A stretch of 27,121 nucleotides of DNA, from assembly GCA_002284615.2 (NCBI GenBank), contig MU069513.1:292087-319207 (forward strand), given 5' to 3'. The position numbers and the translations under genes were made by a program. This stretch comes from Dunaliella salina. Its lineage: Eukaryota; Chlorophyta; Chlorophyceae; Chlamydomonadales; Dunaliellaceae. Every line of letters begins with the position of its first letter. The first letter of the stretch is position 1. Positions 1-10,199 of this stretch are shown one piece after another. A model generated the notes under the pieces. That model was not told where the DNA came from. It saw only the letters and a list, made by a program, of their open reading frames with translations, and made no database searches.

Positions 1-37
<37 letters not shown>
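1..37. repeat. (TG)n dinucleotide microsatellite, cut by window edge
   Basis: An uninterrupted TG run from the first base to about position 37. It is open at the window edge, so its full length is unknown. Translations through it (Cys-Val repeats) are not considered genes. Confidence 0.97.
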
Positions 38-39
<2 letters not shown>

Positions 40-1031
40 CACCATATTTTCGTACCTACCGACGTCCGAGCGCATAGACCGCAGGCATGGCAGTTCTGCA
101 GGGAATTGCTGGTTAAAATGACATCTGTAAACTGGATTTTTTTTGCTGTATCCTCTTACAGACTCCTTCTTTTTTTAGGGATCATGCGTTGGTCAACTTC
201 CCTTAGTTCCAGAGAAAGGGGGTCAGCGCCGCAAGTAACAATTGGTGATAATCTCATGAAATTTATATTAAATTATTGATTGGTGAAAGGAATGTCCATT
301 GTCTCTTTATGGGTCAGGTAGTGAGTAGAGTTTTTGAATGTCTGAATATATCGAAAATGTAAACGAAATTGTAATTGTTGCCTGATTGGGTAAGTGCGCG
401 AGGTGTTTATTTTAGTGCTGCGGCCCCCTTCACCGCTGCATGAAATCGTTGCGTATATGCTACGTAGCATAGTCGTAACCAGTCTCTGTAGCATGCAAAA
501 TGGCCTTCTCAACCTTCCAGAAATTTTTAGACTGACATCAGAGCATGACCATGAGCTTAGGGATGGATTTGCCTTAAAGGCATAAGCTGTGTATCGTTGA
601 GAAAGTGCCGTAGCGTGCAACCCTGTGGTGCGTTGACCGTATCCAGTGCAAGCTCGTGCGCGTCACTTCAGGCCAATGAAAAAGGGAGCCACGGGTCAGG
701 TTAGCCAAGTAGGTTTGAGTTAATGCCCAGCTGCAGCCTGCCGATTCTGAGTATTCAGAACCTTTTACTTGACCTCTTCGAACAACTCTGCATACTCAGT
801 TTGTGCAGGAGGGGGTTCCAGGGTGGGAGGCCAGGTATCAGGCAAAATCCCTGCCAAAATGGCCCACCCCCGGGGTCCTCAGGAAGCCCCTCCCCGGCTT
901 ACCTGACCAGCAGTGATGGCTAAACACTTCATCAGGAGCACATTCCACGGGGTCCGGGGGGCTGGGGCGGGGATCCAGAAAATCGCTCCCCGGCACCCCG
1001 ATTTTGGCAGGGAAATCGCGAAATGCAAAGG
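38..1031. other. No gene recognised; contains a 13-bp inverted repeat
   Basis: Only short open frames with no recognisable protein. The one structural feature is an exact inverted repeat, TCCCTGCCAAAAT at 848-860 and its reverse complement at 1001-1013. It encloses a G/C-rich stretch with runs of C and G and could be the eroded ends of a small element. Confidence 0.5.
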
Positions 1032-1038
1032 CTCTTAG
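1032..1038. repeat. 7-bp target-site duplication CTCTTAG (left; right copy 2221-2227)
   Basis: CTCTTAG directly precedes the left inverted repeat and recurs exactly after the right one at 2221-2227. This fixes the ends of the 1.18 kb element, first copy. Confidence 0.9.
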
Positions 1039-2220
1039 TCAGGCGCCACATCCCTGTGTGATATCCTGCCTTTTGCCAGCCAGGCCACCTCTGCCCATTC
1101 TGGGAATACCTCCAGGAAGCTAGTAAAAAAAGCAATTTTTCAGCGCTGAGCTGGTCCCATTTGGTGAACCCTGCTGCGCGCTAGGTCTGCATGTTTGTAT
1201 GCTCAGCCAACAAAACTCACCCCCTGTGTGCCCTAACCTTCCAGCTGCACTCCCAAGCCTGCAGGTGGACCCCAGGATGGTCCCTGAGTGCACTGGTGGC
1301 CACCTGATGCGAGCTGGCGGGGTGCTGTTTTGGGGGGCACTCAAAAGGCAGTCAAGAAGAGTGATGACGATAGGGAACGACTTTCTGATAATATTTAATG
1401 AAATTTTGATGCTTCAGCGGGATGCTGGGATGGGGTCGGATTTCAAATTTCTAATTTCGTTCAAATCCCACCAACAGCCACAGGTGTGAAGGGGCAACTT
1501 TTATGTTTTGATGATGAAAACAAATGTAATAGAGCCAGAATCTAAGGAAAGGTCGGAAACTGGGAGATTGGAAACGGGGTGCAGCCCCATCGTTCCCTTG
1601 CATGTGTATCGCCAAGCAAAAACTTGAGAGAAATTAGCTCCATTCGTTCTGCGGAGCCCAGCAGCTCCTCCATGTTGCCCATCAAGGCAGCCCGCGGCGT
1701 CAGTATTGATGATGACAATCCCAGGCATCGGCCAGGACAGACAGCAGGCGCGGAGGTGGCCTATCGGGGCCTGGCCAGACCTACCAGGTTATGCGTGCTT
1801 GTCCATGCGATGAAAATCCGACGAGCATCAGGGGTCCTCCCGACAACCCAAAATCACTTGCAATATTACCAGCAGGCTTCCCAAACACTCGCTGGTGCAG
1901 TTTGGGCCTGAGCAGGGTCCCTCAAAAAATGGCCATTCCCAGGGGTGATCAAGAAGTGCAGGTATGGGGCACAACTGATGCTCCTTAATTACTAAAATAT
2001 TAGTAGAGAAACATCTGTTGCCTCAAAACATGCACTGGTGTGCCCAAATGAGAGAAATGCATGTTTTTGATGAACAGAGCTCCACCTGAGCCTCATCCAG
2101 ATGCCACCAACATGCCATAAAAGACCACTGACCCAAAGAAGCAACCCCCCCTACTCAGAAGTGGGTTTGAAAGTGTCCGGCAGTATATCACCCAAATTTG
2201 GCATAGGTTGTGGCGCCTGA
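1039..2220. mobile_element. Non-autonomous DNA transposon, 1182 bp, first copy
   Basis: The ends are inverted repeats: TCAGGCGCCACA at 1039 and its exact reverse complement at 2209-2220. A weaker second block (GATATcCTGCC left, GATATaCTGCC in the inverted right end) lies further inside. A 7-bp direct duplication CTCTTAG flanks both sides. A second copy lies at 4013-5188, in the same orientation. In the block from about 1798 to 1985 the two copies differ at only 10 of about 195 bases. No transposase is visible. The open frames (for example 1579-1911) match no family and are not conserved in a coding manner, so I call it non-autonomous. A 7-bp duplication is not the usual 8 bp of hAT nor the 9-11 bp of Mutator; the superfamily is undetermined. 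Confidence 0.9.
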
Positions 2221-2227
2221 CTCTTAG

Positions 2228-3382
2228 TACACTGGACGGAATCCAGTCGAATTCCGGTCGATCGCTGCCCGCACAAGGAAGGAGGTCCTACAAGAGTTTC
2301 CAGTGCTCTTTTAGGAGAGAAGTGCATCTACCTGGTTTTCAAAGGGTGGCGGGCTGGGAATGAAAAGGAGATGGCTTTTGAAATTTCATGACAGCTGGCG
2401 CTTTGAGCGAGCCCCAGGGACGCACACATCCACTCCTGGGCCACCAAAACTGGCAGGACATGCCTGGGAAATATGCTGGACAAGTCCTCATACTCAGGTG
2501 GGGGCCAAAAACAGTGTTTGCCTGGCTTCCCGGTTCGCACCACTTTTGCCTAGCAAATGGCGCACAGGTGACCATGCACTAAGTGCTCAAGACCAAATTT
2601 TGCCCCCTCTTTTTTTTCACTCTGATGGATCAGGCTTGACCTAAAACCTACCTGAGAGCTAAAATATGGGCAGAATTTGGGCCAGAGTAGGGGTTTTGGC
2701 ACCCATTTGCCTGGACATGGTCAAAAATGACCAAAAATGCCCATGGCTCAAAATTAGAGCCCCACCCTCACTCTTTTGATGCAGAAGTACTTAATAGGCC
2801 ATCCTCAAGCAATTTGTAGCCTCAGATTGCAGCGGGGCATTAACTCCCCATTTTCACACATAGCTTGGCTAACCTGACCACGGGCCTGAAGTATCAATTG
2901 CATGGAGGGCAGCTGCAGGTACGAGGAGCTGAAGCGCTTCAAATGAAGATGTCCGCCTTGCGCACTTCCCCAATCCCTTATGATATCACTGACCCTGAAA
3001 AGAACATTGGATAACCCTTCAGCCATTTGTAAGTCGGGATGATTGGATATTTGAGTCAAGGATCCGACTTGGTCCACACCTGTGTTAATACCAGCCAGGT
3101 CAAAGGAACATACTCTCCTCCAGCAGCATCTTGAGAAGAGGAACTGCATCTGGAGAGGGTTACCGAGATTTTTGAGAAGTACGGAAGCCTGAACACCACC
3201 TGCAATTTGTGGGATTAAGCCCATGCAATCTAGTTCGTTGCGCTCAATGATTGAGCTGCAAGCAATTTTGTACAACTCCCTCATCCATTACATTGGCGCT
3301 CTCTCTTTTCTGAATAAAAAAGCTTTCCACCAAGGAATTTCAGGATTATTTCTTTAGGGCATCTCAGAAACTACCTTCTGCA
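2228..3382. other. No gene recognised; one 159-codon unassigned open frame
   Basis: A minus-strand open frame (3284 to 2805, 159 codons) has no motif I recognise, and no splice or promoter context supports it. Near the left end, ACTGGA-CGGAA-TCCAGT (about 2231-2247) is a small perfect hairpin. The rest is mixed-composition intergenic DNA. Confidence 0.4.
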
Positions 3383-3384
3383 TA

Positions 3385-3801
3385 CCATATAAACCCGTGA
3401 CCAATACACACCCCTTATTTTCAGCAATTAAACTTCTCCAGTACGCACCATAACGCACCCTCCAGGACGGTATTTTTGGCATTACGCACGCCTCGTTACG
3501 CACCTTCCAGGAAAGCCTGTCCAATTTTTTTTATCAGCATTACGCAAGCTGAAGTACGCACCCTCTAGAAGGCCTACGTAGAAATTTCAACACCACTACG
3601 CCCCCCCACTACCCACCCCCCCTCATTGGGGGGTCCTCCATTTTTAGCCATTTATTTTTCATGTTCCGCACCAGTTCGCATCCCGCTTCAAGGGGATATT
3701 TCCCCATCCCGCACCAATTAGCACCCCCCAAAAAAAACAGTCCATGCTACGCAGCCCTCGAAAAAAGATTTATAATGCGTACTGATCACGAGTTTACACG
3801 G
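3385..3801. mobile_element. Miniature inverted-repeat element, 417 bp, TA target site
   Basis: The left end reads CCATATAAACCCGTGACC and the inverted right end reads CCGTGTAAACTCGTGATC. They align over about 26 bp, and the differences I see are all transitions. TA lies immediately outside both ends (3383-3384 and 3802-3803), the target duplication expected of Tc1/mariner-type transposition. The interior has repeated TACGCACC-like boxes, mostly in pairs 10-14 bp apart (about 3442, 3452, 3483, 3497, 3541, 3554). There is no coding capacity. The TIR pattern CCATA....ACC..TGA.CA..ACGCA recurs in the element at 11178-11371, so the two look related. Confidence 0.75.
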
Positions 3802-3852
3802 TATGTTGTACCTAGAAAAATTTGTAATTGACAACAGTTTATGTCACCTTGC

Positions 3853-3972
3853 TAAAGAAAAAAAGAGAAACTATGTAGGCAGGAAACTCTGCCTACATCA
3901 ATTAAGTAAAAGGAGGCATATTGGCTCTGAAGAGCCGTTCACGCTCTTACTTGGAGTCCCCTCCACCACAGG
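3853..3972 (-). mobile_element. LINE-related 3' end, antisense (copy D)
   Basis: On the minus strand this reads GATG, then a perfect 9-bp hairpin TGTAGGCAG-AGTTTC-CTGCCTACA (plus-strand 3874-3897), then TAGTTTCTC and a T-rich tail. It matches the 3' ends of the LINE copies at 10033-10085 and 20405-20566 in order and sequence. Only the 3' untranslated end is present, as after extreme 5' truncation or in a SINE that borrows the LINE 3' end. Confidence 0.75.
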
Positions 3973-4005
3973 ATAAAAAAAAATGTCTAAACTTAGACAA
4001 AATGG

Positions 4006-4012
4006 CTAATGG
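4006..4012. repeat. 7-bp target-site duplication CTAATGG (left; right copy 5189-5195)
   Basis: CTAATGG precedes the left inverted repeat and recurs exactly at 5189-5195 after the right one. Its sequence differs from the duplication of the first copy, as expected for independent insertions. Confidence 0.9.
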
Positions 4013-5188
4013 TCAGGCGCCACAACCCTGTGAGATATCCTGCCTTTTGCCAGCCAGGCCACCTCTGCCCATTCTGAGCACATCACCTGAAAGCTAGTAA
4101 AAAAAGCAATTTTTCAGTGCTGAGTTGGTCCCATGGCCATTTGGTGAACCCTGCTGCGTGCTAGGCCTGCATGTTTGCGCGCTCAGCCAGCAAAACTCAT
4201 CCCCTGTGTGTCCTAACCCTCCAGCTGCACCCCCAAGCCTGCAGGTGGACCCCAGGATGGTCTCTGAGTGCACTGGTGGCCACCTGATGCGAGCTGGCAG
4301 GGGGCTGTCCTGGGGATGCTCCAAAGCCAGTCGAGAGGAGTGATGACGACAGGGCAAGGTTTTCTATTAATATTTAACGAAATTTTGATGCTTCAACGGA
4401 GTGTTGGGATGGGGTCCGGATTTCAAACGCTTATATTGTTCAATTTTCCGCTGACAGCCACACATGCGATGTAGAAAATTCGGAAATTCCAGCCCTATCC
4501 CAAATTCTGGTTATGCTACCTCTTGAAGAATAGATTGAAAACTAAATTGACTCCCTCGCATGTGTGCTCACAAGCAAAAAATTTGGCAGTTATTAGCTCC
4601 AGCAACTTTGCGGAGCCCAGCAGCTCCTCCCAGGCACTCATCTTCACAGCCCGCGGCGCCAGTGTTGATGATGACAACCCCAGGATTCGGCCAGGAAAAA
4701 CAGCGGGCGCGGAGGTGGCCTTTCGGGGCCTGGCCAGGCCTCCCAGGTTATGCGTGCTTGTCCGTGCGATGAAAATCCGACGAGCATCAGGGGTGCTCCC
4801 GACAGCCCAAAATCACTTGCAATTTTACCAGCAGGCTGCCCAAACACTCGCCGCTGCAGTTTGGGCCTGAGCAGGGTCCCTCAAAAAATAGCCATTCCCA
4901 GGGTTGACCAAGAAGTGCAGGTATGGGGCACAACTGATGCTCCCTAATTATGTAAATATTAATAGAAAAACATATGCCAACTCAAAACGCTGCATGGTGG
5001 GCCCAGATGGAAGAAATGCCGGTTTCTGATGCACAGAGTTCAACCTGAGCCACATCCAGATACCACCAACAAGCCAGACAAGTCCTCTGATCCAAAGAAG
5101 CAACTCCCCCCACTCAGAAGTGGGTTTGAAAATGTCTGGCAGTATATCACCCAAATTTGGCATAGGTTGTACAACATGTGGCGGCTGA
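4013..5188. mobile_element. Non-autonomous DNA transposon, 1176 bp, second copy
   Basis: This is the same family and orientation as 1039-2220. The left end is TCAGGCGCCACA; the inverted right end is TCAGCCGCCACA (one change). It is flanked by CTAATGG on both sides. Sequence similarity to the first copy runs through the whole element, and none is visible outside the duplications. That argues for two transposition events rather than one segmental duplication. An open frame at 4523-4870 parallels 1579-1911 of the first copy, but two different frames are equally well kept in the most similar part, which is what general DNA identity produces. Confidence 0.9.
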
Positions 5189-5195
5189 CTAATGG

Positions 5196-6690
5196 GGATC
5201 TGGAGGTTTACCAGAAGCACTAGCCTCTAGAACCTGGCTGTGAGAGGTATTTTTGCTTTCAATTAATGGCGTGTCTAGTGGTTCTTGTGGGCATACTGAA
5301 TTGAATGGGAAAAACCTTCAGCGAGCTTTTGGGCATGCATAGTGGTGGTCCGGACTAGAATTTTGAAGGACATCCTCATGGTTGGCTCATCCTAAGTAGT
5401 GGCCAGCTGCACCCCTATGCCCTATATCCACCTCTGTGCATACTCTGAGCAAACCAAACATGTTTTAAGGTCTCAAGTAATGAGCAATGCAAAAATTTTG
5501 GCTTGTGGAGGTGCTCTGTGCGGCTCAGAAGTTGTTACGCACCCATTTTGACAGAAAAAGGTGGATTGTTGAACTCGCAATACATGACCAGTGTCCCTGG
5601 ATTCAAGCTGTTCTAAGGTCGTGTGATCGTGCTGCTATGTCAGATTTTGCGGGGGGGCACTTGGGGAGCATGCTGGTGGGGTAACCCATCAGGACAGGCG
5701 TGTGTGTGTGCGAAGCGATGCAGAAAATGACATTGCATCACAACAGGTGGGTCCCCCGATGGCCTGAGCTCATCCCCAGGTGTCGGGGAGCATGACGCGT
5801 CTATTGCAATTCAAATAAGGCCAAACGGTGGCCTGTGTGAAAAAGCATGTGCTTTTATCTGGGTGACGCAGCATTTCTTTTGTGCCACACTGCAACCACG
5901 CAAGCTCCCGTCCCCAAGTTTGCCTCCCAGAAGCTGGGCAATGTGCTCAATTTTTTGGGCAAAAAATGGAAGGTGTTTTCCTGCTGCCCAGCCCTGCACC
6001 TCCCCTCATGCTCTTTTTTCCTGCTTTTGGAGTAAAAATCTAATATGCACCGCACTTTTCAGGTCCAGAAATGGTACAGGAGTTGCTGAAATGTGCAAGT
6101 AGGCAGTAATTGGCCACCATTTGCTCGGGAAAAGGGGGGCCCAGCCGCGGGGAAGACCCTGTCTGAAACTGCTGTCAAGTGTGCTCCATATAGGAATTCA
6201 AATTAAAGAGCAAGGTTTCATGGTCAAAGTCTGGCTGCATGCAGAAAGACCTGATTGAAAGACCCTGGTGTCTGTTGAGCAATTCCTGCAAGAAGGGTGA
6301 CAGCTCACACTGAAGCATTGCATTACCATTACCTAAGATTGTGATTTTGCAGCATCAGAAAGCTTGATGCTCTCAAAGGGCATGGCTTTTGTGGAAACAA
6401 AAAGGCCTCATTCATGATAAATCACACACCAGAGCGTGCTCTTTTTGCATCGGCCGCAGGACATGGGCGAAGATCTCTGCATGCATCGTGAAGTCATAGA
6501 AGCTGTAAAACGTGCATGGGTGGTCCATGAGGTAGCGTTGTCCTACCTGTTATGCAAGTAATTGCGGATCCATCAGAAGGGCTCAAATAAGTTTTTTTGG
6601 GGGGGCGAAGAAATGATGGAACCTATTGGATTGAAATTGGGATGTTTTCAAATTGAAATTGGGGTGTTTTCACTGTGAAGACCCGGGAGC
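5196..6690. other. No gene recognised
   Basis: There are only short, unconvincing open frames. A 22-bp tandem duplication (ATTGAAATTGGGATGTTTTC at 6630, repeated at 6652 with two changes) is the only clear structure. A G run lies near 6598-6606. The boundary with the LINE copy on the right is not visible. Confidence 0.4.
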
Positions 6691-6719
6691 ATGCTTCATC
6701 TTAACACGCCGCCCTGCAC

Positions 6720-8679
6720 ATGCTTTGTCACACCATAATCGAATTCAAATGGGGCTGTCTGGCTGAGCCATGGGATGTCTATGTCTCATCCCAGTTTTTG
6801 GAGAAATCTAGGAAATCGCAGTCCAGGTGTTCCCACCAGCGCCTTGCACACCTGCTTGCCTTGGAACCGCTGCGTACCCACCAACACCTAGCATCTTGGA
6901 AACAGAAATTCCAATCACTTCCCCCTGACACCCATAGCTGCTCACACAAGTGCCCTCAGGAAAGGGCAGAATTTGTCCCTGCCAACTTCAAAAAGAACCA
7001 GTTCACGCCCAAAATCAGGGACTGGAGGAAAATGACCTACACTGATGGCAGTGTAATCAAACACAAAGATGGTGATTCCCCACCCCTACCCGGTTCAGGT
7101 GTTTACAAACCAGGAAGTGACACTGCTCCACCCTCCCAACACTTGCAACTGCACATAAAACCCAATGGCCATGGGCCAACCAATACCATCACCAGAGCAG
7201 AACTTGTAGCTATCCTTGTGGCACTCAAATACGAGCAAACTGAGATTGCCACTGACAGTGCATCATGCCTTTTTCAGGTTTCTAATCAAACCCTTAACCC
7301 GATGCGCATGAGATATCACCTACATGCAGAGCTCATTCATGCAATATCAACCATATTAGAGCGCTCCCCTCACCCTATCCATTTTTACAAAGTCAAAGCC
7401 CACTCTGGCATCATAGGAAATGAAGGGGCCGACGCTTGCGCTCACACCGCAGCCCTCTCTCAAGCCATAGACATTGCACTTCCAGATGCCAGGGACCCTT
7501 TCCACAATTTCTAATGGCTTTCATTGAAGACCTCTTCCACACAAAAGGATGGCATGCACCGCTCCCACCCGCTTCCGATGCACTATTTCACCAACCTGAG
7601 CGACAAACTCAAAACACACATGCACAAGAAACACAAGCTTGGCTCTGCTGACACCTCTGGATACCACTACCAGAGATGGCAGAAGCTTAACGATGCCAAA
7701 CTACCCACCGCCAATGCCAACACTGAAAAATACAACCCAGCCCCTCAACTTGCAAACAAGGAGATCAGCAACTCCATCTGGAAAAGCCCAAAGATAACCC
7801 TTAAACAGCATAAACCTTATGAAGAATCGAACGGATACACTGTGCACACAGAGTCATGCCTCCAACTTCAATTTTTCCAGTTCTGTTAGATGCCCACTCT
7901 GTGCAAATACGGACAGCATCAATCACGTTCTGCTTAGGTGTACCAACCCAACAATAAGTGGGATGCACACCAACAGACACCATGCGGCCCTTAGTCTCTG
8001 TATAAAAGCCCTGAGTAAAGGCCGGTATGGCTCATCCCTCATTAGCATGGATGGCTGCAATCATGACAGACTTCTAGATCAAGGCATACAAATCCCTGCA
8101 AGCACCTCTTGAGCTATTCCAGATTGGGTTTTTCCACATGACATTGCCTCACCTGCTTGGCACCAAAGCCGCCCTGATGCTCTTTTTGTTCGCCCCATCC
8201 CAGGCAGACAAGCCCACCTAGATCCTACCAAGATCCCCCCAAGTGATAGAGATATTCACCTTGTCGAACTTAAATTCTGCCCTGACACAAATCCCTTCAT
8301 CACTCTGGAACGTGCACGGACTCAACATTCCCACACCATAACTAGACTCAAAACACGCAGCTTAAGAAACCCAAACAGGAACAACGAAGTGACTTTGCAT
8401 ACCATCTTAATTGGTGTGGGTGGCACGATTTACAATGAGCTAACAATTTCACCTCTCATAAATCTGGGTCTAACCAAACAGAAAGCCAAATCACTAGCAT
8501 CCAAGCTCAGGGACCATGCCATCCAAAGATTATCCACCATCATTAACACTAGACATGCACTTTGCTTTCAGAGGGCATCTGGGAGGGGGTTTGCTGGGCG
8601 CGCGGCGGCGGCTGAGGATGGAAGAAGGAGAGTCCGAGCGCTCAGGGGCATGGCAAGCAATCCTCCAAATCCCCTTTAG
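6720..8679 (+). pseudogene. LINE ORF2 C-terminus: RNase H, CCHC knuckle, restriction-like endonuclease
   Basis: RNase H: the catalytic set is complete, with TDGS (D109), RAEL (E161), TDSA (D179), KAHSG (H228) and GADA (D238) counted from 6720. RNase H would remove the RNA strand after reverse transcription. Further on is a CX2CX7HX4C knuckle (7891-7941). RPD (8170-8178) follows, then VELKF with ELK at 8266-8274. This matches the CCHC + R/KPD...D/E signature of restriction-like LINE endonucleases, but the spacing of 29 residues to the Glu is longer than in R2. A conserved tail LIGVGGTIY...LGL follows, ending at TAG 8677-8679. The copy is dead: stop TAA at 7512, a frameshift between about 7800 and 7890, and TGA at 8110. 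An RNase H plus this endonuclease resembles the Dualen/RandI clade of Chlamydomonas. Confidence 0.8.
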
Positions 8680-8779
8680 TTCTGTCTCTTGCTCTCTCCT
8701 AGGCTAGTTTTGTCTAGTTTAGGTGGAGGGCCTCCTGGTGAGGCCTCTTAACTTTTGTTAGGGGTTCTTCCCTTAATGC

Positions 8780-8799
8780 ACGCGGCCTTTGGCTTGCGT
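8780..8799 (+). other. 3'-terminal LINE hairpin (copy A)
   Basis: ACGCGGCC-TTT-GGCTTGCGT forms a stem with one bulge just before the TTTTC tail. Copies B (12006-12025) and G (18424-18443) have the same stem. Copies C, D and H have different bases on both arms but keep the pairing. Confidence 0.75.
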
Positions 8800-8801
8800 A
8801 G

Positions 8802-8826
8802 ACTTTTCTTTTCTTTTCTTTTCTTG
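8802..8826 (+). repeat. (TTTTC)n LINE tail
   Basis: The sense strand ends in about four TTTTC units instead of poly(A). The same kind of pyrimidine tail ends copies B, C and G. It appears as an A/G-rich run at the start of the antisense copies. Confidence 0.85.
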
Positions 8827-9213
8827 CCTTATCAAAGCCAAGCAAGTATAGCAGGCAGATGCAGGATTTCAAAGGACGTTGATGATGTGGATGCTGTTGA
8901 GAAAAAATGGAGCACAGACTCCAACGCGAAGCTCTGCTTTATGCAGGTATTTCTCAATGACCAATCTACACTCAGCTGGCGAGGGGGGTGGGGGGGGCCC
9001 ATTTCTTTTTGATCTCTGAGCTTCAATGCGTCAATTTTTGTTTGCAATCTGTGCTTCACATGTGTCATTTTGGTAGTAGGAAAATCCTTAGATGTTTAGC
9101 ACAAAACTCGGACTTGTGAAGCATTTCAAATGTGGAGTTGCTCCCGCAACTTATGCTTTGATGCAGGCTAGATGCCCCTTCATGAAGCGGGCAAAGTGAA
9201 GAGGATTATGCTC
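8827..9213. other. Intergenic; weak exon-like stretch
   Basis: From about 8850 to 8946 there is an open stretch ending ATGCAG/GTATTT, and at 9165 an acceptor-like TTTGATGCAG. Two small exons are imaginable, but no family is recognisable and codon evidence is absent. I do not call a gene. Confidence 0.25.
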
Positions 9214-9240
9214 GATGATGATGATGATGATGATGATGAC

Positions 9241-9325
<85 letters not shown>

Positions 9326-9332
9326 TTGATGG
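9214..9332. repeat. (GAT)n trinucleotide microsatellite
   Basis: About 37 GAT units with one GAC interruption near 9238. In the frame starting at ATG 9172 it would encode poly-Asp followed by an acidic tail ending at 9375. An in-frame TAG sits directly before that ATG and nothing else supports translation, so it is annotated as a repeat. Confidence 0.95.
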
Positions 9333-9618
9333 TGAAAAAGAGGAAGATGATAAGTTAAGAACGCTTGTCGCGTAACCCCCTCACATTCAGGCCAAGTACT
9401 TTAACCTGGAATTACCCAAGCACATTGCACACTGTGTGGCCCAATTTTGGTGTGCTTCATTGTAACTGGCCCTCTCCTCCCCTTCTCTTGCCTTCTCCTC
9501 GACCAGCACCTTCGCGGCCTACATGCCAATTCGGCTTGAAGTTTGACGCGCACAGGTCAAGTGTCTGTCCTCTTCGCTCAAAAATGATTTTGGCTCCTGA
9601 TGGCCCACAAACCAGGTC

Positions 9619-9645
9619 AACAAAAAAAAAGAAAAGAAAACTACG
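9619..9645 (-). mobile_element. Scrap of antisense LINE tail
   Basis: An A/G-rich run followed by AAAACTACGTATGTAG resembles the tail and first hairpin arm of the antisense 3' ends elsewhere in the window. It directly abuts the sense copy C. It is too short for a firm call. Confidence 0.4.
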
Positions 9646-10085
9646 TATGTAGATCTTCAGTTGAACGTGGCAAAGCAGCAGCATGCAGGCCTTTGTAAAC
9701 TCATTTACGCTAAAGCTGTTACAATTCACCCTATTCTCCTGGGTGTAGGTAGAACTATTGACACTGAGCATGCCCTGAAGCAATTCAACGACTAAGATTG
9801 AATCATCCGCGCGCCACGGAGCTTGCTCAACAACTTCATGCCCATTCTGTTCGATATACCCACAAACTAGTCACCACGCGCCGCGCTATTGAAAATGAGA
9901 CACTTCCCACAGCCAGGTTCTACAGCCGGGTGCTTCTAGCAACCCTCCAGATCCACATTAGCATTCTCTCTTTCACACCTTGTGGTGGAGGGGGCACATG
10001 GTTCTTTTTTGAGCCAATGTGTCTCCTTTTCCTTAATTGATGTAGGGAGAGTTTTTCTACCTACATAGTTTTCTTTTCTTTTCTA
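9646..10085 (+). mobile_element. LINE 3' fragment, divergent sense copy (copy C)
   Basis: The translation contains VTIHPILLGVGRTID, then after a frameshift LGLNHPRATELAQQLHAHSV. These match VTLHTILIGVGGTIY and LGLTKQKAKSLASKLRDHAI of copy A, so this is the same C-terminal domain from a divergent subfamily. The 3' untranslated end has the hairpin TGTAGGGAG-AGTTTTT-CTACCTACA (10041-10065, one mismatch) and a TTTTC tail to about 10085. It abuts antisense copy H almost tail to tail. Confidence 0.7.
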
Positions 10086-10115
10086 TACCCTCCCTATAAG
10101 TAAAACTAAAGGTCT

Positions 10116-10135
10116 ACGCTGGATACAGCCAGCGT
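10116..10135 (-). other. 3'-terminal LINE hairpin (copy H)
   Basis: ACGCTGG-ATACAG-CCAGCGT on the plus strand is a perfect 7-bp stem. It sits at the same place as the copy A hairpin, between a conserved TTCCTTGATGC and GTAGACCTTT on the minus strand. Confidence 0.75.
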
Positions 10136-10199
10136 GCATCAAGGAAAAGAACCAACAGGTAGCGCTGGAACTAATAGCGAGCCCCACCAACGAAAGCAA

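Larger units (their letters stand above)
6700..8826 (+). mobile_element. LINE retrotransposon, 5'-truncated sense copy (copy A)
   Basis: The copy contains the C-terminal half of a LINE polyprotein (RNase H, zinc knuckle, PD/ExK region), a 3' untranslated region with the family hairpin at 8780-8799, and a (TTTTC)n tail at 8802-8826. No reverse transcriptase core is visible upstream. The left limit is approximate and no target duplication was found. Homologous pieces lie at about 9646-10085, 10097-12913 and 11455-12043. Confidence 0.85.

Noticed and set aside
1579..4870. Similar open frames in the two 1.18 kb elements (1579-1911 and 4523-4870) as a conserved protein
   Set aside because: A second frame is conserved equally well in the most similar part and many changes alter residues, so overall DNA identity explains it.
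1039..5188. The two 1.18 kb copies as LTRs of one retrotransposon
   Set aside because: Each copy has its own inverted ends and its own distinct 7-bp duplication, and the interval holds unrelated sequence with a separate miniature element.
9172..9375. Poly-Asp protein with acidic tail
   Set aside because: It is a simple (GAT)n run; a stop codon lies directly upstream in frame and no exon context is convincing.
9619..10085. Twin-priming inversion of LINE copy C
   Set aside because: The inverted scrap corresponds to the tail, not to a more 5' part of the element as twin priming would give.
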